Assembly: GCF_900186615.1 (NCBI RefSeq)
Contig: NZ_LT896588.1
Span: 405,361 to 469,360 of the forward strand
Direction of reading: 5' to 3'
Length of the DNA: 64,000 bases
Origin: Parabacteroides bouchesdurhonensis
GTDB lineage: Bacteria > Bacteroidota > Bacteroidia > Bacteroidales > Tannerellaceae
This document shows, in pieces, positions 8,476 through 17,893 of this stretch (position 1 is the stretch's first letter; each line of letters begins with the position of its first letter). The position numbers and the translations under genes were made by a program. The notes beneath the pieces are model-generated. The model saw only the letters and a program-made list of their open reading frames with translations, did not search any database and was not told the origin of the DNA.

Positions 8476-9648
8476 ATGGATTTTAAACAACTGGCAGAAA
8501 AATACAAAAGTGAATTACTTAATAATGTAATTCCTTTTTGGTTAGAAAAATCACAAGATCATGAATATGGAGGTTACTTCACTTGCTTAACTCGTGAAGG
8601 CAACGTTTTTGACACTGATAAATTTATTTGGTTGCAAGGGCGTGAAGTATGGATGTTCTCCTTCCTTTATAATAATGTAGAAAAAAAACAAGAATGGTTG
8701 GACTGTGCAATTCAGGGAGGGGAATTCTTAAAAAAATACGGTCACGACGGAAACTATAATTGGTATTTTTCTTTAACACGTGACGGAAAACCGCTTGTCG
8801 CTCCTTATAATATATTCTCTTACACTTTCGCAGCGATGGCATTTGGTCAATTAAGTTTGGCAACAGGCAATAAAGAATATGAACAAATAGCAAAGACCAC
8901 TTATGAAAAGATTCTTTCGAAGATGGATAATCCTAAAGGTAAGTGGAACAAACTGATTCCGGGAACTCGTGATTTGAAGAACTTCGCTTTGCCGATGATT
9001 ATGTGTAATCTGTCTCTCGAAATTGAGCATTTGCTGGATAAAGAGACCATGAAACACACAATCGATGCTTGTATCCATGAAGTTATGGATGTATTCTATC
9101 GTCCGGAAATAGGCTTGGTTGTTGAAAACGTAACTATAGACAACCAATTATCCGATTCTTTTGAAGGCCGTCAATTAAATCCCGGACATTCAATTGAGGC
9201 AATGTGGTTCATTCAAGATTTGGGCGTTCGTCTGAACCGTCCTGATTTAATTGAAAAGGCTGTAGAAATATCATTGAAAATGGTAAAAAAAGGATGGGAT
9301 GAAAAGTATGGAGGAATTTTCTACTTCATGGATCGTCTGGGACATCCGACGCAGCAATTGGAATGGGATCAGAAACTATGGTGGGTACACCTTGAAACTA
9401 TGATCTGCATGTCTAAAGGCTATCTTCTAACCGGAAACAAAGAATGTTTAGAATGGTTTGAAAAAGTACAAGATTACGCATGGAACCATTTTAAAGACCA
9501 AGAATATCCGGAATGGTATGGATATCTGAACCGTCAGGGAGAAGTCCTTCTTCCATTAAAAGGCGGAAAATGGAAAGGATGTTTCCACGTACCAAGAGGG
9601 ATGTACCAATGTTGGCAAATCATGGAAAAATGTAAAAACATGAAATAA
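8476..9648 (+). CDS. AGE-family sugar 2-epimerase (N-acylglucosamine/cellobiose 2-epimerase type)
   Basis: The 390-residue cytoplasmic enzyme belongs to the (alpha/alpha)6-barrel N-acyl-D-glucosamine 2-epimerase family. The two catalytic histidines of the family are recognisable: His238 in NPGHSIEAMW and His371 in GCFHVPRGMYQCW. The N-terminal FWLEKSQDHEYGGYFTCLTREG and KFIWLQGREVWMFS are also typical. Family members interconvert GlcNAc and ManNAc, or epimerise glucose/mannose at the reducing end of free sugars or disaccharides; the sequence alone does not decide. A neuraminate lyase would be expected next to a true sialic-acid epimerase and is absent here. An AAGGAGG sequence at 8462-8468, 7 bases before the ATG, is a strong Shine-Dalgarno, which is unusual for this phylum and fixes the start. 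Confidence 0.88.
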   Translation: MDFKQLAEKYKSELLNNVIPFWLEKSQDHEYGGYFTCLTREGNVFDTDKFIWLQGREVWMFSFLYNNVEKKQEWLDCAIQGGEFLKKYGHDGNYNWYFSLTRDGKPLVAPYNIFSYTFAAMAFGQLSLATGNKEYEQIAKTTYEKILSKMDNPKGKWNKLIPGTRDLKNFALPMIMCNLSLEIEHLLDKETMKHTIDACIHEVMDVFYRPEIGLVVENVTIDNQLSDSFEGRQLNPGHSIEAMWFIQDLGVRLNRPDLIEKAVEISLKMVKKGWDEKYGGIFYFMDRLGHPTQQLEWDQKLWWVHLETMICMSKGYLLTGNKECLEWFEKVQDYAWNHFKDQEYPEWYGYLNRQGEVLLPLKGGKWKGCFHVPRGMYQCWQIMEKCKNMK

Positions 9649-9761
9649 CAAAAAGAGACTTATATCACACACCAATATAAAATTTACAGACCTAAAAAAG
9701 GCCTTTTGTTAAATTGTTAAATCTCTTAATCTATATTTATGTCTAATTAATAAATTTAATT

Positions 9762-12700
9762 ATGAAAGTCCACTTTAAAAATTCAAAAACAAAAACCGAC
9801 AGGGTAAAACCGTTGGTTCTGTGTTTAGCAATTGCAGGAATGGCTATTGGTAATTATCAACCGATTTTTGCTGAAGAAATTCCAATTGTGACGAGTGTTA
9901 ACCAGGAAAAGAAAGTCACTGGTAAAGTCATTGACGACAACGGGGAAGCTGTTATCGGTGCAAATGTTATTGTAAAAGGTACCACTATAGGTGCGATTAC
10001 TGATGTTAATGGAGAATTCTCTATTCAGGTTCCTTCTGATAATAGTATCCTGGAAATCTCTTATATAGGATATAGAACCCAAGAGATTTCTGTTAAAGGA
10101 CAGAAATCTCTTGACATCACACTGATGTCAAATGCCGAAAACCTCGAAGAAGTCGTGGTTGTAGGATACGGAACCCAGAAAAAAGTAAACTTGACTGGAG
10201 CTGTACAAAGCGTTTCAAGCGAACAACTCGTAAAACGAAACGTTGCCAACTCATCACAAGCATTGCAAGGTTTGATTCCTGGTGTAGTTGTAAGCCAAGC
10301 ATCTGGTGCCCCCGGAGCTACAGCTTCAATACAGATTCGTGGTACCGGTTCTATAAACTCTGCTGCATCTCCTCTTGTTTTAGTTGATGGCGTTGAAGGA
10401 GACATGAATTCTATTGAAATGAATGCTATTGAGTCCATTTCTATTTTGAAAGATGCCGCATCTGCTGCTATTTATGGTTCTAAAGCGTCTAATGGTGTTA
10501 TATTAATAACAACTAAAAGAGCTCAAAATTCAGGTGTTAAAGTTTCATATAATGGATATGTAGGTTTCCGAACTCCTACAGAAATGCCAGATCCAGTTAA
10601 TGCCGTTGAATATATGGAAGCTGTAAATACTGCTCGTGCAAATCAGGATATGGGACCTCAATATGATAAAACTCTTATTGATCAGTATAGAAGAGAAGGT
10701 GCTGATAATATCCATAACTTCGACACGAATTGGAAAGATCTGTTGTTTAAAAATACAACATTGACTCATAACCATTCCGTAAGCGTAAGTGGAGGTTCTG
10801 ATCGTGTGAAAACATTTGCAAATGCATCATACAATTATGAAGATGGTTTAATTCCAAACAACGACTATAACCGAAAAGCAATAAGAACAAATACTGATGC
10901 TAAAATTACAGATTGGTTATCAGCTGGTCTTAATTTAAATATCCGTAGAACTGTAGAAACACAACCAAACGCTACAGCAGTATCAATTATCAACGAATGC
11001 TTAACTTACACTCCCGTTTTTGGTGGTATAAATTCAGACGGTACATGGGGAAATGGTCAAAATGGTGTTAACCCTATAGCACAAGCAAAAGCTGGAGGTA
11101 CAACAGTAAATGACCACAACGACCTCAGTGTAAAAGGGACATTAGTATTAACACCTCTTAAAGGTCTTGAAATATTAGGCAGCTATTCTTCTCGGAAATA
11201 TGAAAATAAAACGGATGCTTTTTTAAGTACTTACGACACATACGAAGCAGGTAGCTATATCATGACATATCCTACTACAGGAAATGCAAGAAGTGAGTCA
11301 TGGTACCGACAAATAAGCAATCAGTTCAATGCTCAGGCTTCTTATGAAAACACATTCAATGAAAAACATTACTTCAAAGGATTTGTAGGTTTTCAGACAG
11401 AAGAGGTAAAAGCGAAAAGTATGGGTGCCGGACGTAAGAACTTCTTCTACGACGGATATGAACAAATAAATCATGGAGAAGCCTCAACATCTACAGCGTC
11501 TGGTGGTAGATCTGAATTCGCAATGATGTCATACATCGCACGTATAAATTATACTTTTGCAGATAAATACTTGGTTGAATTAACTGGTCGCTATGATGGT
11601 TCTTCTCGTTTTACAGCAGATAACAGATGGGGTTTTTTCCCTGCTGCTTCTGTCGGATGGAGAATATCAGAAGAAGCCTTTTTTGAACCATTAAAAGATA
11701 AAATCAGTAATTTAAAATTCCGTGCTTCTTATGGTACTTTAGGAAATCAAGATATTAGAATAAATGACAATCCTATTTATTATCCCTATGCTGCTACACT
11801 AAGTTCTGGTGCCGGTTATTGGTTTAATAAGGAGTACTCAACAGGAGTTTATGCATCAAGTATGTCTAATCCTAATATTACATGGGAAAAATCAACACAA
11901 GCAAATTTCGGATTAGATGTAACTGCTCTTAATTCCAAATTGGATGTAACATTCGACTATTATATCAGAAATATAACAGATCTGTTACAAACATTCCCTG
12001 CTCCAATGTACGTAGGATTATCTTCTGCTTGGCAAAATGCAGGTAAAATGAGAAATAACGGATGGGATTTAGCAATCAACTGGAGAGATAACATTGGAAA
12101 AGTAAATTATAGTATAACCGCATTGTTATCCGATGTAAAAAATGAGATAACGGATCTATATGGAAACGAATATATCAACGCATACAATACAACACAAGAA
12201 GGACATCCAATCTATTCTTGGTATGGTTATGTTGCTGATGGATATTTCCAATCACAAGCGGAAATAGACAATCCTGACCAACCCGTATATGGCGGAAATA
12301 AGACAAACGTAAAACCTGGTTTTATTAAATATAAAGATATAAGCGGACCTGATGGAAAACCTGATGGAGTAATAAATGATTACGATCGTACTATAATTGG
12401 AGATCCGCAAGATCGCTATACTTTCAGTCTAAATTTAGGTGCAGAATGGAATAATTTTGACTTTTCTGTATTTTTACAAGGCGTAGGTAAAAAAGACATT
12501 TATTTTGAAGGAAATGGGGCCAGACCTTTTTACGTAGGTAGAACTATTTATCGCAATCAATTAAATGCTTGGTCAGAAGACAATAGAAATGCAGAATTTC
12601 CTTTATTGTTAATTGATGGTAGTGGAAGTAATATGAACAACATACCTTCATCTTTTTGGGTTAGAAGTGGAGCTTATATGCGTTTAAAAAATGTCACAGT

Positions 12701-12884
12701 AGGCTATACCCTTCCGAAGAAATTTCTTAATAAAACAAAAATAGATAATCTTCGTTTTTACATAAGTGGCCAGAATTTATTTACGATATGCAATGCATAT
12801 GACGGATATGATCCTGAAAGTAAGATAAATAGTTTCTACCCTGTAATGCAGGTATATACATTTGGAGTTGATTTAAGATTTTAA
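9762..12884 (+). CDS. SusC/RagA-family TonB-dependent transporter (oxidoreductase locus)
   Basis: The 1040-residue outer-membrane importer has a signal peptide (to about residue 38), a carboxypeptidase-regulatory-like domain (about 50-118, GKVIDDNGEAVIGANVIVKG), the TonB-box region EEVVVVGYGTQKK near 130-142, a plug domain (SQALQGLIPGVVVSQ, LVLVDGVEG, ILKDAASAAIYGSKASNGVI) and a full barrel ending ...YTFGVDLRF. It lacks an STN domain. It lies 113 bases after the epimerase, and a 12-base gap separates it from SusD. It should carry the locus substrate across the outer membrane. Plug and barrel are intact, with no frameshift seen. Confidence 0.93.
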   Translation: MKVHFKNSKTKTDRVKPLVLCLAIAGMAIGNYQPIFAEEIPIVTSVNQEKKVTGKVIDDNGEAVIGANVIVKGTTIGAITDVNGEFSIQVPSDNSILEISYIGYRTQEISVKGQKSLDITLMSNAENLEEVVVVGYGTQKKVNLTGAVQSVSSEQLVKRNVANSSQALQGLIPGVVVSQASGAPGATASIQIRGTGSINSAASPLVLVDGVEGDMNSIEMNAIESISILKDAASAAIYGSKASNGVILITTKRAQNSGVKVSYNGYVGFRTPTEMPDPVNAVEYMEAVNTARANQDMGPQYDKTLIDQYRREGADNIHNFDTNWKDLLFKNTTLTHNHSVSVSGGSDRVKTFANASYNYEDGLIPNNDYNRKAIRTNTDAKITDWLSAGLNLNIRRTVETQPNATAVSIINECLTYTPVFGGINSDGTWGNGQNGVNPIAQAKAGGTTVNDHNDLSVKGTLVLTPLKGLEILGSYSSRKYENKTDAFLSTYDTYEAGSYIMTYPTTGNARSESWYRQISNQFNAQASYENTFNEKHYFKGFVGFQTEEVKAKSMGAGRKNFFYDGYEQINHGEASTSTASGGRSEFAMMSYIARINYTFADKYLVELTGRYDGSSRFTADNRWGFFPAASVGWRISEEAFFEPLKDKISNLKFRASYGTLGNQDIRINDNPIYYPYAATLSSGAGYWFNKEYSTGVYASSMSNPNITWEKSTQANFGLDVTALNSKLDVTFDYYIRNITDLLQTFPAPMYVGLSSAWQNAGKMRNNGWDLAINWRDNIGKVNYSITALLSDVKNEITDLYGNEYINAYNTTQEGHPIYSWYGYVADGYFQSQAEIDNPDQPVYGGNKTNVKPGFIKYKDISGPDGKPDGVINDYDRTIIGDPQDRYTFSLNLGAEWNNFDFSVFLQGVGKKDIYFEGNGARPFYVGRTIYRNQLNAWSEDNRNAEFPLLLIDGSGSNMNNIPSSFWVRSGAYMRLKNVTVGYTLPKKFLNKTKIDNLRFYISGQNLFTICNAYDGYDPESKINSFYPVMQVYTFGVDLRF

Positions 12885-12896
12885 TAAAATACAGTT

Positions 12897-14672
12897 ATGA
12901 AAAAATTAGTATTATATATATTTGGTCTGACTTTAATTGGACTTAGCACTATATCGTGCAGTGATTTCCTAGACAGAACAGATACTAATGATAGTTATAC
13001 AAGTAATGGTTTCTTTAACAACGAAACCTCTATAAAAGAAGGTGTAACTGGTATCTATGCAAACATGTATATGAATTTAGCCTATAATGTTCCTCATGTT
13101 ATAACATTAGAACATTTCACCCCTCTTGCTTTAGAAAGAAACGAAAATACAACGATCGGTGCTGGCGGTGGTCTTAATCCGGATAACGCATCGGTACAAG
13201 ATTTTTGGACATTCTTATATAGAAACATAGCACGAGCTAACGAACTTATTTCCGGAGCAAAAGCCTATGAAGAAACATTAAATGCAAAATCCTTCCAATA
13301 TTTAGCAGAGGCCCATGTATTAAGGGCATTTTGTTACTATTATCTAATAGGATTATGGGGAGATGTTCCGTTTTTTGACAGTCCGGTAACAACAGAGCAA
13401 TACACAACCGCATTAAGAACATCTAAAGTGGAAATTCTGGATTTCATTATAAATGATATCAACCAAGTTGCAGAACAATTGCCTTGGACAGCTGAAGACA
13501 GAGGACGTGTAGACAGAGCATTTGCATATGGTGTTATAGCACGTGCAGGATTATTAGGCGGAGGCTTGAATTACGGAGGAAAAAGCTCTGAATATTTTAG
13601 AGCTGCAGCAAACGCAGCATCTAAAGTTATTGGGCAAAGAGGCTTAGCACATAATTTTGAAGACATGTGGACTATTGCGGGGCAGGCAAAAAGTGATGTA
13701 CGTAATGAATTTTTGTTTGAATTACCTTATAGCACTACAGCCAGTGTCCAATTGATTAATATGATTGCCTTCGGACAAGTATCCAGAATTCAAGGCCAAA
13801 CGGGTCGTCATCCAAGTATGATGTTAGCAGATACTTATGAGTGTATTGATGGTAAACGTATTGATGAATCACCGTTGTACGATCCACGCCACCCTCAAAG
13901 AAATAGAGATCCAAGATTTGGTGCAACACTTTGGATGCATGGAGATACATGTACAACTAATAATGGTTCGCTAAATTCCATTATATTGGAAGCTTACGAA
14001 TTAACTACCAAGCAGTACAATTACGCAACAAACACATGGGATGAAAGAAATAATGACGATATGAATAGTGCTGCAGCCTGGGCTAGTTTCTGTAATGCCG
14101 GTGTTGGTTACATTTGGGCTAAGTACAGTAAAGAAACAGATGAAAACATTGGTAGTGCCAGTTGTAATGTACCTATAATGCGCTATGCAGAAATATTATT
14201 AAGTTATGCAGAAGCAAAAATCGAACTGAATGAATTAGATCAGTCAGTATATGATGCAATCAATCAAGTTCGTAACCGTGCGGGCATGCCTGATGTATCA
14301 GCAGATCGTATAGGCAATCAAGACAAAATGCGTCAATTAGTAAGACGTGAGCGTAAAGTAGAGTTTGCATTGGAAGGTCTTCATCTTTTTGATATGAGAA
14401 GATGGGGTATCGGAGATATAGAAAATGACAAACCATCTTACGGACTGCCATTACCTACAGTTCGCTATGAAGGTATGTCTGCTACAGATATTCCTAATTT
14501 CAAGACGAGCGCACGTCATGATCTCAATGATATTCCTAATTACGATGCATACAAGAGCAAATTAAAGGTTCGTGATGTAAACCGCTATTGGGAGAAAAAA
14601 TTCGAATTATGGCCTATTCCTCAACAGGAAAGAAACCGTAATCCAAATATTGTACAAAACGAAGGTTATTAA
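12897..14672 (+). CDS. SusD/RagB surface lipoprotein (oxidoreductase locus)
   Basis: The 591-residue lipoprotein is the binding partner of the preceding SusC. A signal peptide ends in the lipobox STISC (Cys near residue 21). The N-terminal SDFLDRTDTNDSYT and GFFNNETSIKEGVTGIY, the TPR-like middle (AEAHVLRAFCYYYLIGLWGD, PFFDSP) and the C-terminal INQVRNRAGMPD, RRERKVEFALEGLHLFDMRRW and LWPIPQQERNRNPN are classic SusD/RagB signatures (PF14322 and PF07980). It is therefore of the classic type, unlike the locus 1 SusD. An intercistronic hairpin separates it from the oxidoreductase genes. Confidence 0.95.
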   Translation: MKKLVLYIFGLTLIGLSTISCSDFLDRTDTNDSYTSNGFFNNETSIKEGVTGIYANMYMNLAYNVPHVITLEHFTPLALERNENTTIGAGGGLNPDNASVQDFWTFLYRNIARANELISGAKAYEETLNAKSFQYLAEAHVLRAFCYYYLIGLWGDVPFFDSPVTTEQYTTALRTSKVEILDFIINDINQVAEQLPWTAEDRGRVDRAFAYGVIARAGLLGGGLNYGGKSSEYFRAAANAASKVIGQRGLAHNFEDMWTIAGQAKSDVRNEFLFELPYSTTASVQLINMIAFGQVSRIQGQTGRHPSMMLADTYECIDGKRIDESPLYDPRHPQRNRDPRFGATLWMHGDTCTTNNGSLNSIILEAYELTTKQYNYATNTWDERNNDDMNSAAAWASFCNAGVGYIWAKYSKETDENIGSASCNVPIMRYAEILLSYAEAKIELNELDQSVYDAINQVRNRAGMPDVSADRIGNQDKMRQLVRRERKVEFALEGLHLFDMRRWGIGDIENDKPSYGLPLPTVRYEGMSATDIPNFKTSARHDLNDIPNYDAYKSKLKVRDVNRYWEKKFELWPIPQQERNRNPNIVQNEGY

Positions 14673-14685
14673 TAACAGGATAATT

Positions 14686-14717
14686 GAATCAAGCCGGAGA
14701 ATCCTCCGGCTTGATTC
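14686..14717 (+). terminator. Intercistronic hairpin after SusD
   Basis: GAATCAAGCCGGAG (14686-14699) pairs perfectly with CTCCGGCTTGATTC (14704-14717), a 14-bp stem with a 4-base loop. No run of T follows, so it may act as a partial terminator or as a 3' stabiliser of the susCD message rather than a complete stop. It lies between SusD and the first oxidoreductase. Confidence 0.65.
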
Positions 14718-14749
14718 TCTCCACAATAAAGATATGAAAAAGAATTACC

Positions 14750-17700
14750 ATGATAACACGTAGAGATTTTTTAAAGTTAACTGCTGCCAGCAGTGCACTA
14801 GTATCGTTTGGCAACGTAGCCGAAGCAAAGAACAAAATTCAACAAGTTACCCAAGTTCCATCCTATTGTGAAGAGTCCGGACGTAATATTCCGGTTATTG
14901 AAGAAACAGATATTATTATCGTTGGAGGCAGTTCCGGAGCAGTATCAGCTGCCATATCCGCAGCACAAAGCGGAAGTAAAGTTTTTCTAATTGCCGGCAT
15001 GCCTTATCTAGGAGACGACATTTGCGGTTCGTTCATGTATCAGATAAATAAAAAAGAAGAACAAGCACAAACAGCAATCGCACGTAAAATATTTTTAATT
15101 GAAGAAGATCCCAGAGAAGTTTACAAAGCAAAAACCGAAAGTGATCTTATCTATACCCAATATAAAGCACCTACCCCTCTACAAGTAAAGACCATCCTTG
15201 AAAACGAATTAATTGACAACAATATACATTTCTTATACAGTACATTCGTCACCAATGTTTTAGTTGACGAGAAAAAACAGGTCGCCGGCGTTATTATTGC
15301 TAACCGCTCAGGCAGACAAGCTATCCGTTGTAAAGGAATCATTGATACCACAACAACCGCTGCAGTTGCAGAGATGTGTGGAGTTCCTTTTACAGAATCC
15401 AAACAGACAAAACAAACATTCACATATACAGTAGTCGGTAATAACGTAAAGGAATCTCCAGTTATTAAAAAAGCAGAAACTCTGCCGTTTACGTTCTTTT
15501 CCGCAGGTAAGGAGTATCCGGTTATCCGTTATACTTTCGATTACGAATTAAAAGATAAATCATATGCTTCCCTAATGGAAGCCGAACAATTCATACGTGA
15601 TATCACATGGGATGCCGATCAGGTAGACAGTTCCGATCTTCTATGGTATACCCCCTCATATCACATCATACCTGTTTCAAAGGATATTAATTCCCTTGAA
15701 GGATTAGAAAAAGAAGCGTTTGTCGATAACATCATTAAATACACTCCGGACGGATACGATACTGTCCGTTCTACCCATGCCCTTCCAAAAGAAGTTTTCT
15801 CCTGTAAAGGGGTTACAAATTTATGGGTAATGGGGCCATGTGCCGCTGTGTCCCGTGATGTTGCGTCATGGCTTTCACGTCCTGTTAATGCTATGACTCT
15901 TGGCGAAATGATGGGAGAATATGTAGCCAATCAAGTTCAAGATATCCACCTGGCAGGTTCAGTAAAATTATCCGTACCCGAAGGTAAAGCCTCCTATTGC
16001 GGAGACGTGAAAGAAATTCTTTCACCGTTACGTCCACAGATGGACAAAGGATACATTAAAACGGCTCAATCCATATTACCAGTCTTAGGACATTACGATG
16101 TAGTCGTGATGGGTGGAGGAACTGCCGGTGCTCCGGCCGGAATCTCCGCCGCCATGCACAATGCGAAAACTTTAGTCGTAGAATATCTCCACGGATTGGG
16201 AGGACTTGCCACCTTAGGTTTTATAGGACGTTATTGGGATGGTTTCCGTGAAGGTTATACGGCGGAAATAGACAAAAGCGTGCGCAATATGGCACCCGCC
16301 GACCATCCACGACAAATGAAGTCGAATGCAGATTCCCGTATGGACTGGAAAGTAGAATGGTACCGTCAACAACTTCGTAAAAACAAGGCTGATTTATGGT
16401 ACGGAGTTCTTGGTTGCGGAGCTTTAGTTCACAAAGGAAAAGTAGAAGGACTTGTCGTTGCCACCCCATTCGGTCGCGGCGTAATACTTGCCGATGTAGT
16501 TATCGACAGTACCGGCAGCGCAGATATTGCCATTGCCGCGGGTGCCGATTATGAATATACCGGAAAGAAAACCCTTGCCGTACAGGGGGCCGGACTATCC
16601 CGTTTCGAGCTAAATGATTATTATAACAATACAGATTGGACATTGATAGACGACACAGATATTCTTGACGTCAGTCGTCTGTTTGTACAAGGAAAAGCAA
16701 AATACAAAGGAGGTTATGATTTAGGCAAACTTCCTCAAACACGTGAACGCCGCCGAATTATAGGCGATTACACCGTAAGCGTATACGATGTCATTAACCA
16801 TAAAAGGTATAATGATACGATCTCGTATCACAAAAGTTCATTTGATACGCACGGTATGACCATCGATCCGTTCTTTACATTGAATCCTCCGGGTAAACGT
16901 CACGTCATCTATGACGCAGATGTGCCATTGAGAGCACTGCTTCCCCGCGGACTTGAAGGAATTATCGTTACCGGCCTTGGCGCCAGCGCACACAGGGATG
17001 CTATGCCTGTCATCCGTATGCAGCCTTGTTTACAAAACCAAGGATACTCGGTTGGATATCTCGCCGCGCTAGCTGCAACGGACAAGACTCCGTTGCGGAA
17101 AGTCAACATTCGCAAAATACAAAAGCATCTGGTAGAAAAAGGCATCCTGCCCACCCGAGTACTTTCCGACAAAGAAACAAAAACATACTCCGATAAAACG
17201 TTTGAAGTTGCCGCCCAACAGGTTACAGATCATTATAAAGGGCTTGAAATTCTTTTGACAGATCCCGACAGGTGCATCCGTATTATTCGTAAACGTATCG
17301 CCGGAGCATTAGGCAACGATCACGTGATCTACGCCAGCATCCTTTGTATTCTGGGCGATAAGGAATTTGCACCGGTTCTCACGGAGGCGATACGCTCATA
17401 TGATGGTTGGGATGCAGGATGGCATTACACGGCCTCCGCACAGTTTGGAGAATGTATGAGTCCTCTCGACAGTCTCATCATTGCTCTTGGAAATACCGGC
17501 GAAGCGTCTGCCCTCCCTGTTATTCTTGAAAAAGCAAACCAATTGAAACTGGAAGACTACTTTTCGCACTACCGGGCTATCTGTATGGCCTGTGAATCAA
17601 TCAAGAGCAAGGACGCCGTGCCTGTACTGCATAAACTGATAACGACCGAGGGAATGCGTTACCATGATATACCTTCATACCATGTAGCACAAAACCGTGT

Positions 17701-17881
17701 TGTTCCGTACATACACGATATTACTTACAGAAACCGCATTCTGAAAGAGCTTCATCTTGCGAAGAGCTTATATCTCTGCGGAGACAAAAATAAGGTTGCC
17801 GAGAACATATTAAACCGTTACGCGCGAGGTTTGGAAGGGCACTATGCACGCTTCGCACAAGAAATTCTTGCAAACAAATAA
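14750..17881 (+). CDS. Tandem FAD-dependent oxidoreductase with C-terminal HEAT-like repeats, twin-arginine-like signal
   Basis: The 1043-residue protein starts MITRRDFLKLTAASSALVSF, a twin-arginine-type export signal. Two flavin-binding modules of the FAD_oxidored type (PF12831) follow. The first begins IIIVGGSSGAVSAAISAAQ at about 54-72; the second begins VVVMGGGTAGAPAGISAAMH at about 451-470 and continues LVVEYLHGLGGLATLGF. In the second, the acidic residue that binds the ribose of FAD (VVE) is present; in the first it is replaced (FLIAG), so the first module may be degenerate. Residues about 810-1040 are helical and repetitive, HEAT-like (IRKRIAGALGNDHVIYASIL, LIIALGNTGEASALPVILEK). The gene overlaps nothing and is followed after 12 bases by a second oxidoreductase. 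It probably oxidises a sugar or sugar derivative in the periplasm; the substrate is unknown. Confidence 0.8.
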   Translation: MITRRDFLKLTAASSALVSFGNVAEAKNKIQQVTQVPSYCEESGRNIPVIEETDIIIVGGSSGAVSAAISAAQSGSKVFLIAGMPYLGDDICGSFMYQINKKEEQAQTAIARKIFLIEEDPREVYKAKTESDLIYTQYKAPTPLQVKTILENELIDNNIHFLYSTFVTNVLVDEKKQVAGVIIANRSGRQAIRCKGIIDTTTTAAVAEMCGVPFTESKQTKQTFTYTVVGNNVKESPVIKKAETLPFTFFSAGKEYPVIRYTFDYELKDKSYASLMEAEQFIRDITWDADQVDSSDLLWYTPSYHIIPVSKDINSLEGLEKEAFVDNIIKYTPDGYDTVRSTHALPKEVFSCKGVTNLWVMGPCAAVSRDVASWLSRPVNAMTLGEMMGEYVANQVQDIHLAGSVKLSVPEGKASYCGDVKEILSPLRPQMDKGYIKTAQSILPVLGHYDVVVMGGGTAGAPAGISAAMHNAKTLVVEYLHGLGGLATLGFIGRYWDGFREGYTAEIDKSVRNMAPADHPRQMKSNADSRMDWKVEWYRQQLRKNKADLWYGVLGCGALVHKGKVEGLVVATPFGRGVILADVVIDSTGSADIAIAAGADYEYTGKKTLAVQGAGLSRFELNDYYNNTDWTLIDDTDILDVSRLFVQGKAKYKGGYDLGKLPQTRERRRIIGDYTVSVYDVINHKRYNDTISYHKSSFDTHGMTIDPFFTLNPPGKRHVIYDADVPLRALLPRGLEGIIVTGLGASAHRDAMPVIRMQPCLQNQGYSVGYLAALAATDKTPLRKVNIRKIQKHLVEKGILPTRVLSDKETKTYSDKTFEVAAQQVTDHYKGLEILLTDPDRCIRIIRKRIAGALGNDHVIYASILCILGDKEFAPVLTEAIRSYDGWDAGWHYTASAQFGECMSPLDSLIIALGNTGEASALPVILEKANQLKLEDYFSHYRAICMACESIKSKDAVPVLHKLITTEGMRYHDIPSYHVAQNRVVPYIHDITYRNRILKELHLAKSLYLCGDKNKVAENILNRYARGLEGHYARFAQEILANK

Positions 17882-17893
17882 AAACGATCACTC

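Noticed and set aside
7119-9648. Sialic acid (nan) cluster because of ROK repressor plus 2-epimerase
   Set aside because: No neuraminate lyase or sialidase is present, and the oxidoreductases have no place in that pathway.
9691-9710. AAAAGGCCTTTT palindrome before the second SusC as a terminator
   Set aside because: The stem has no loop room and weak pairing; the gene order suggests read-through.
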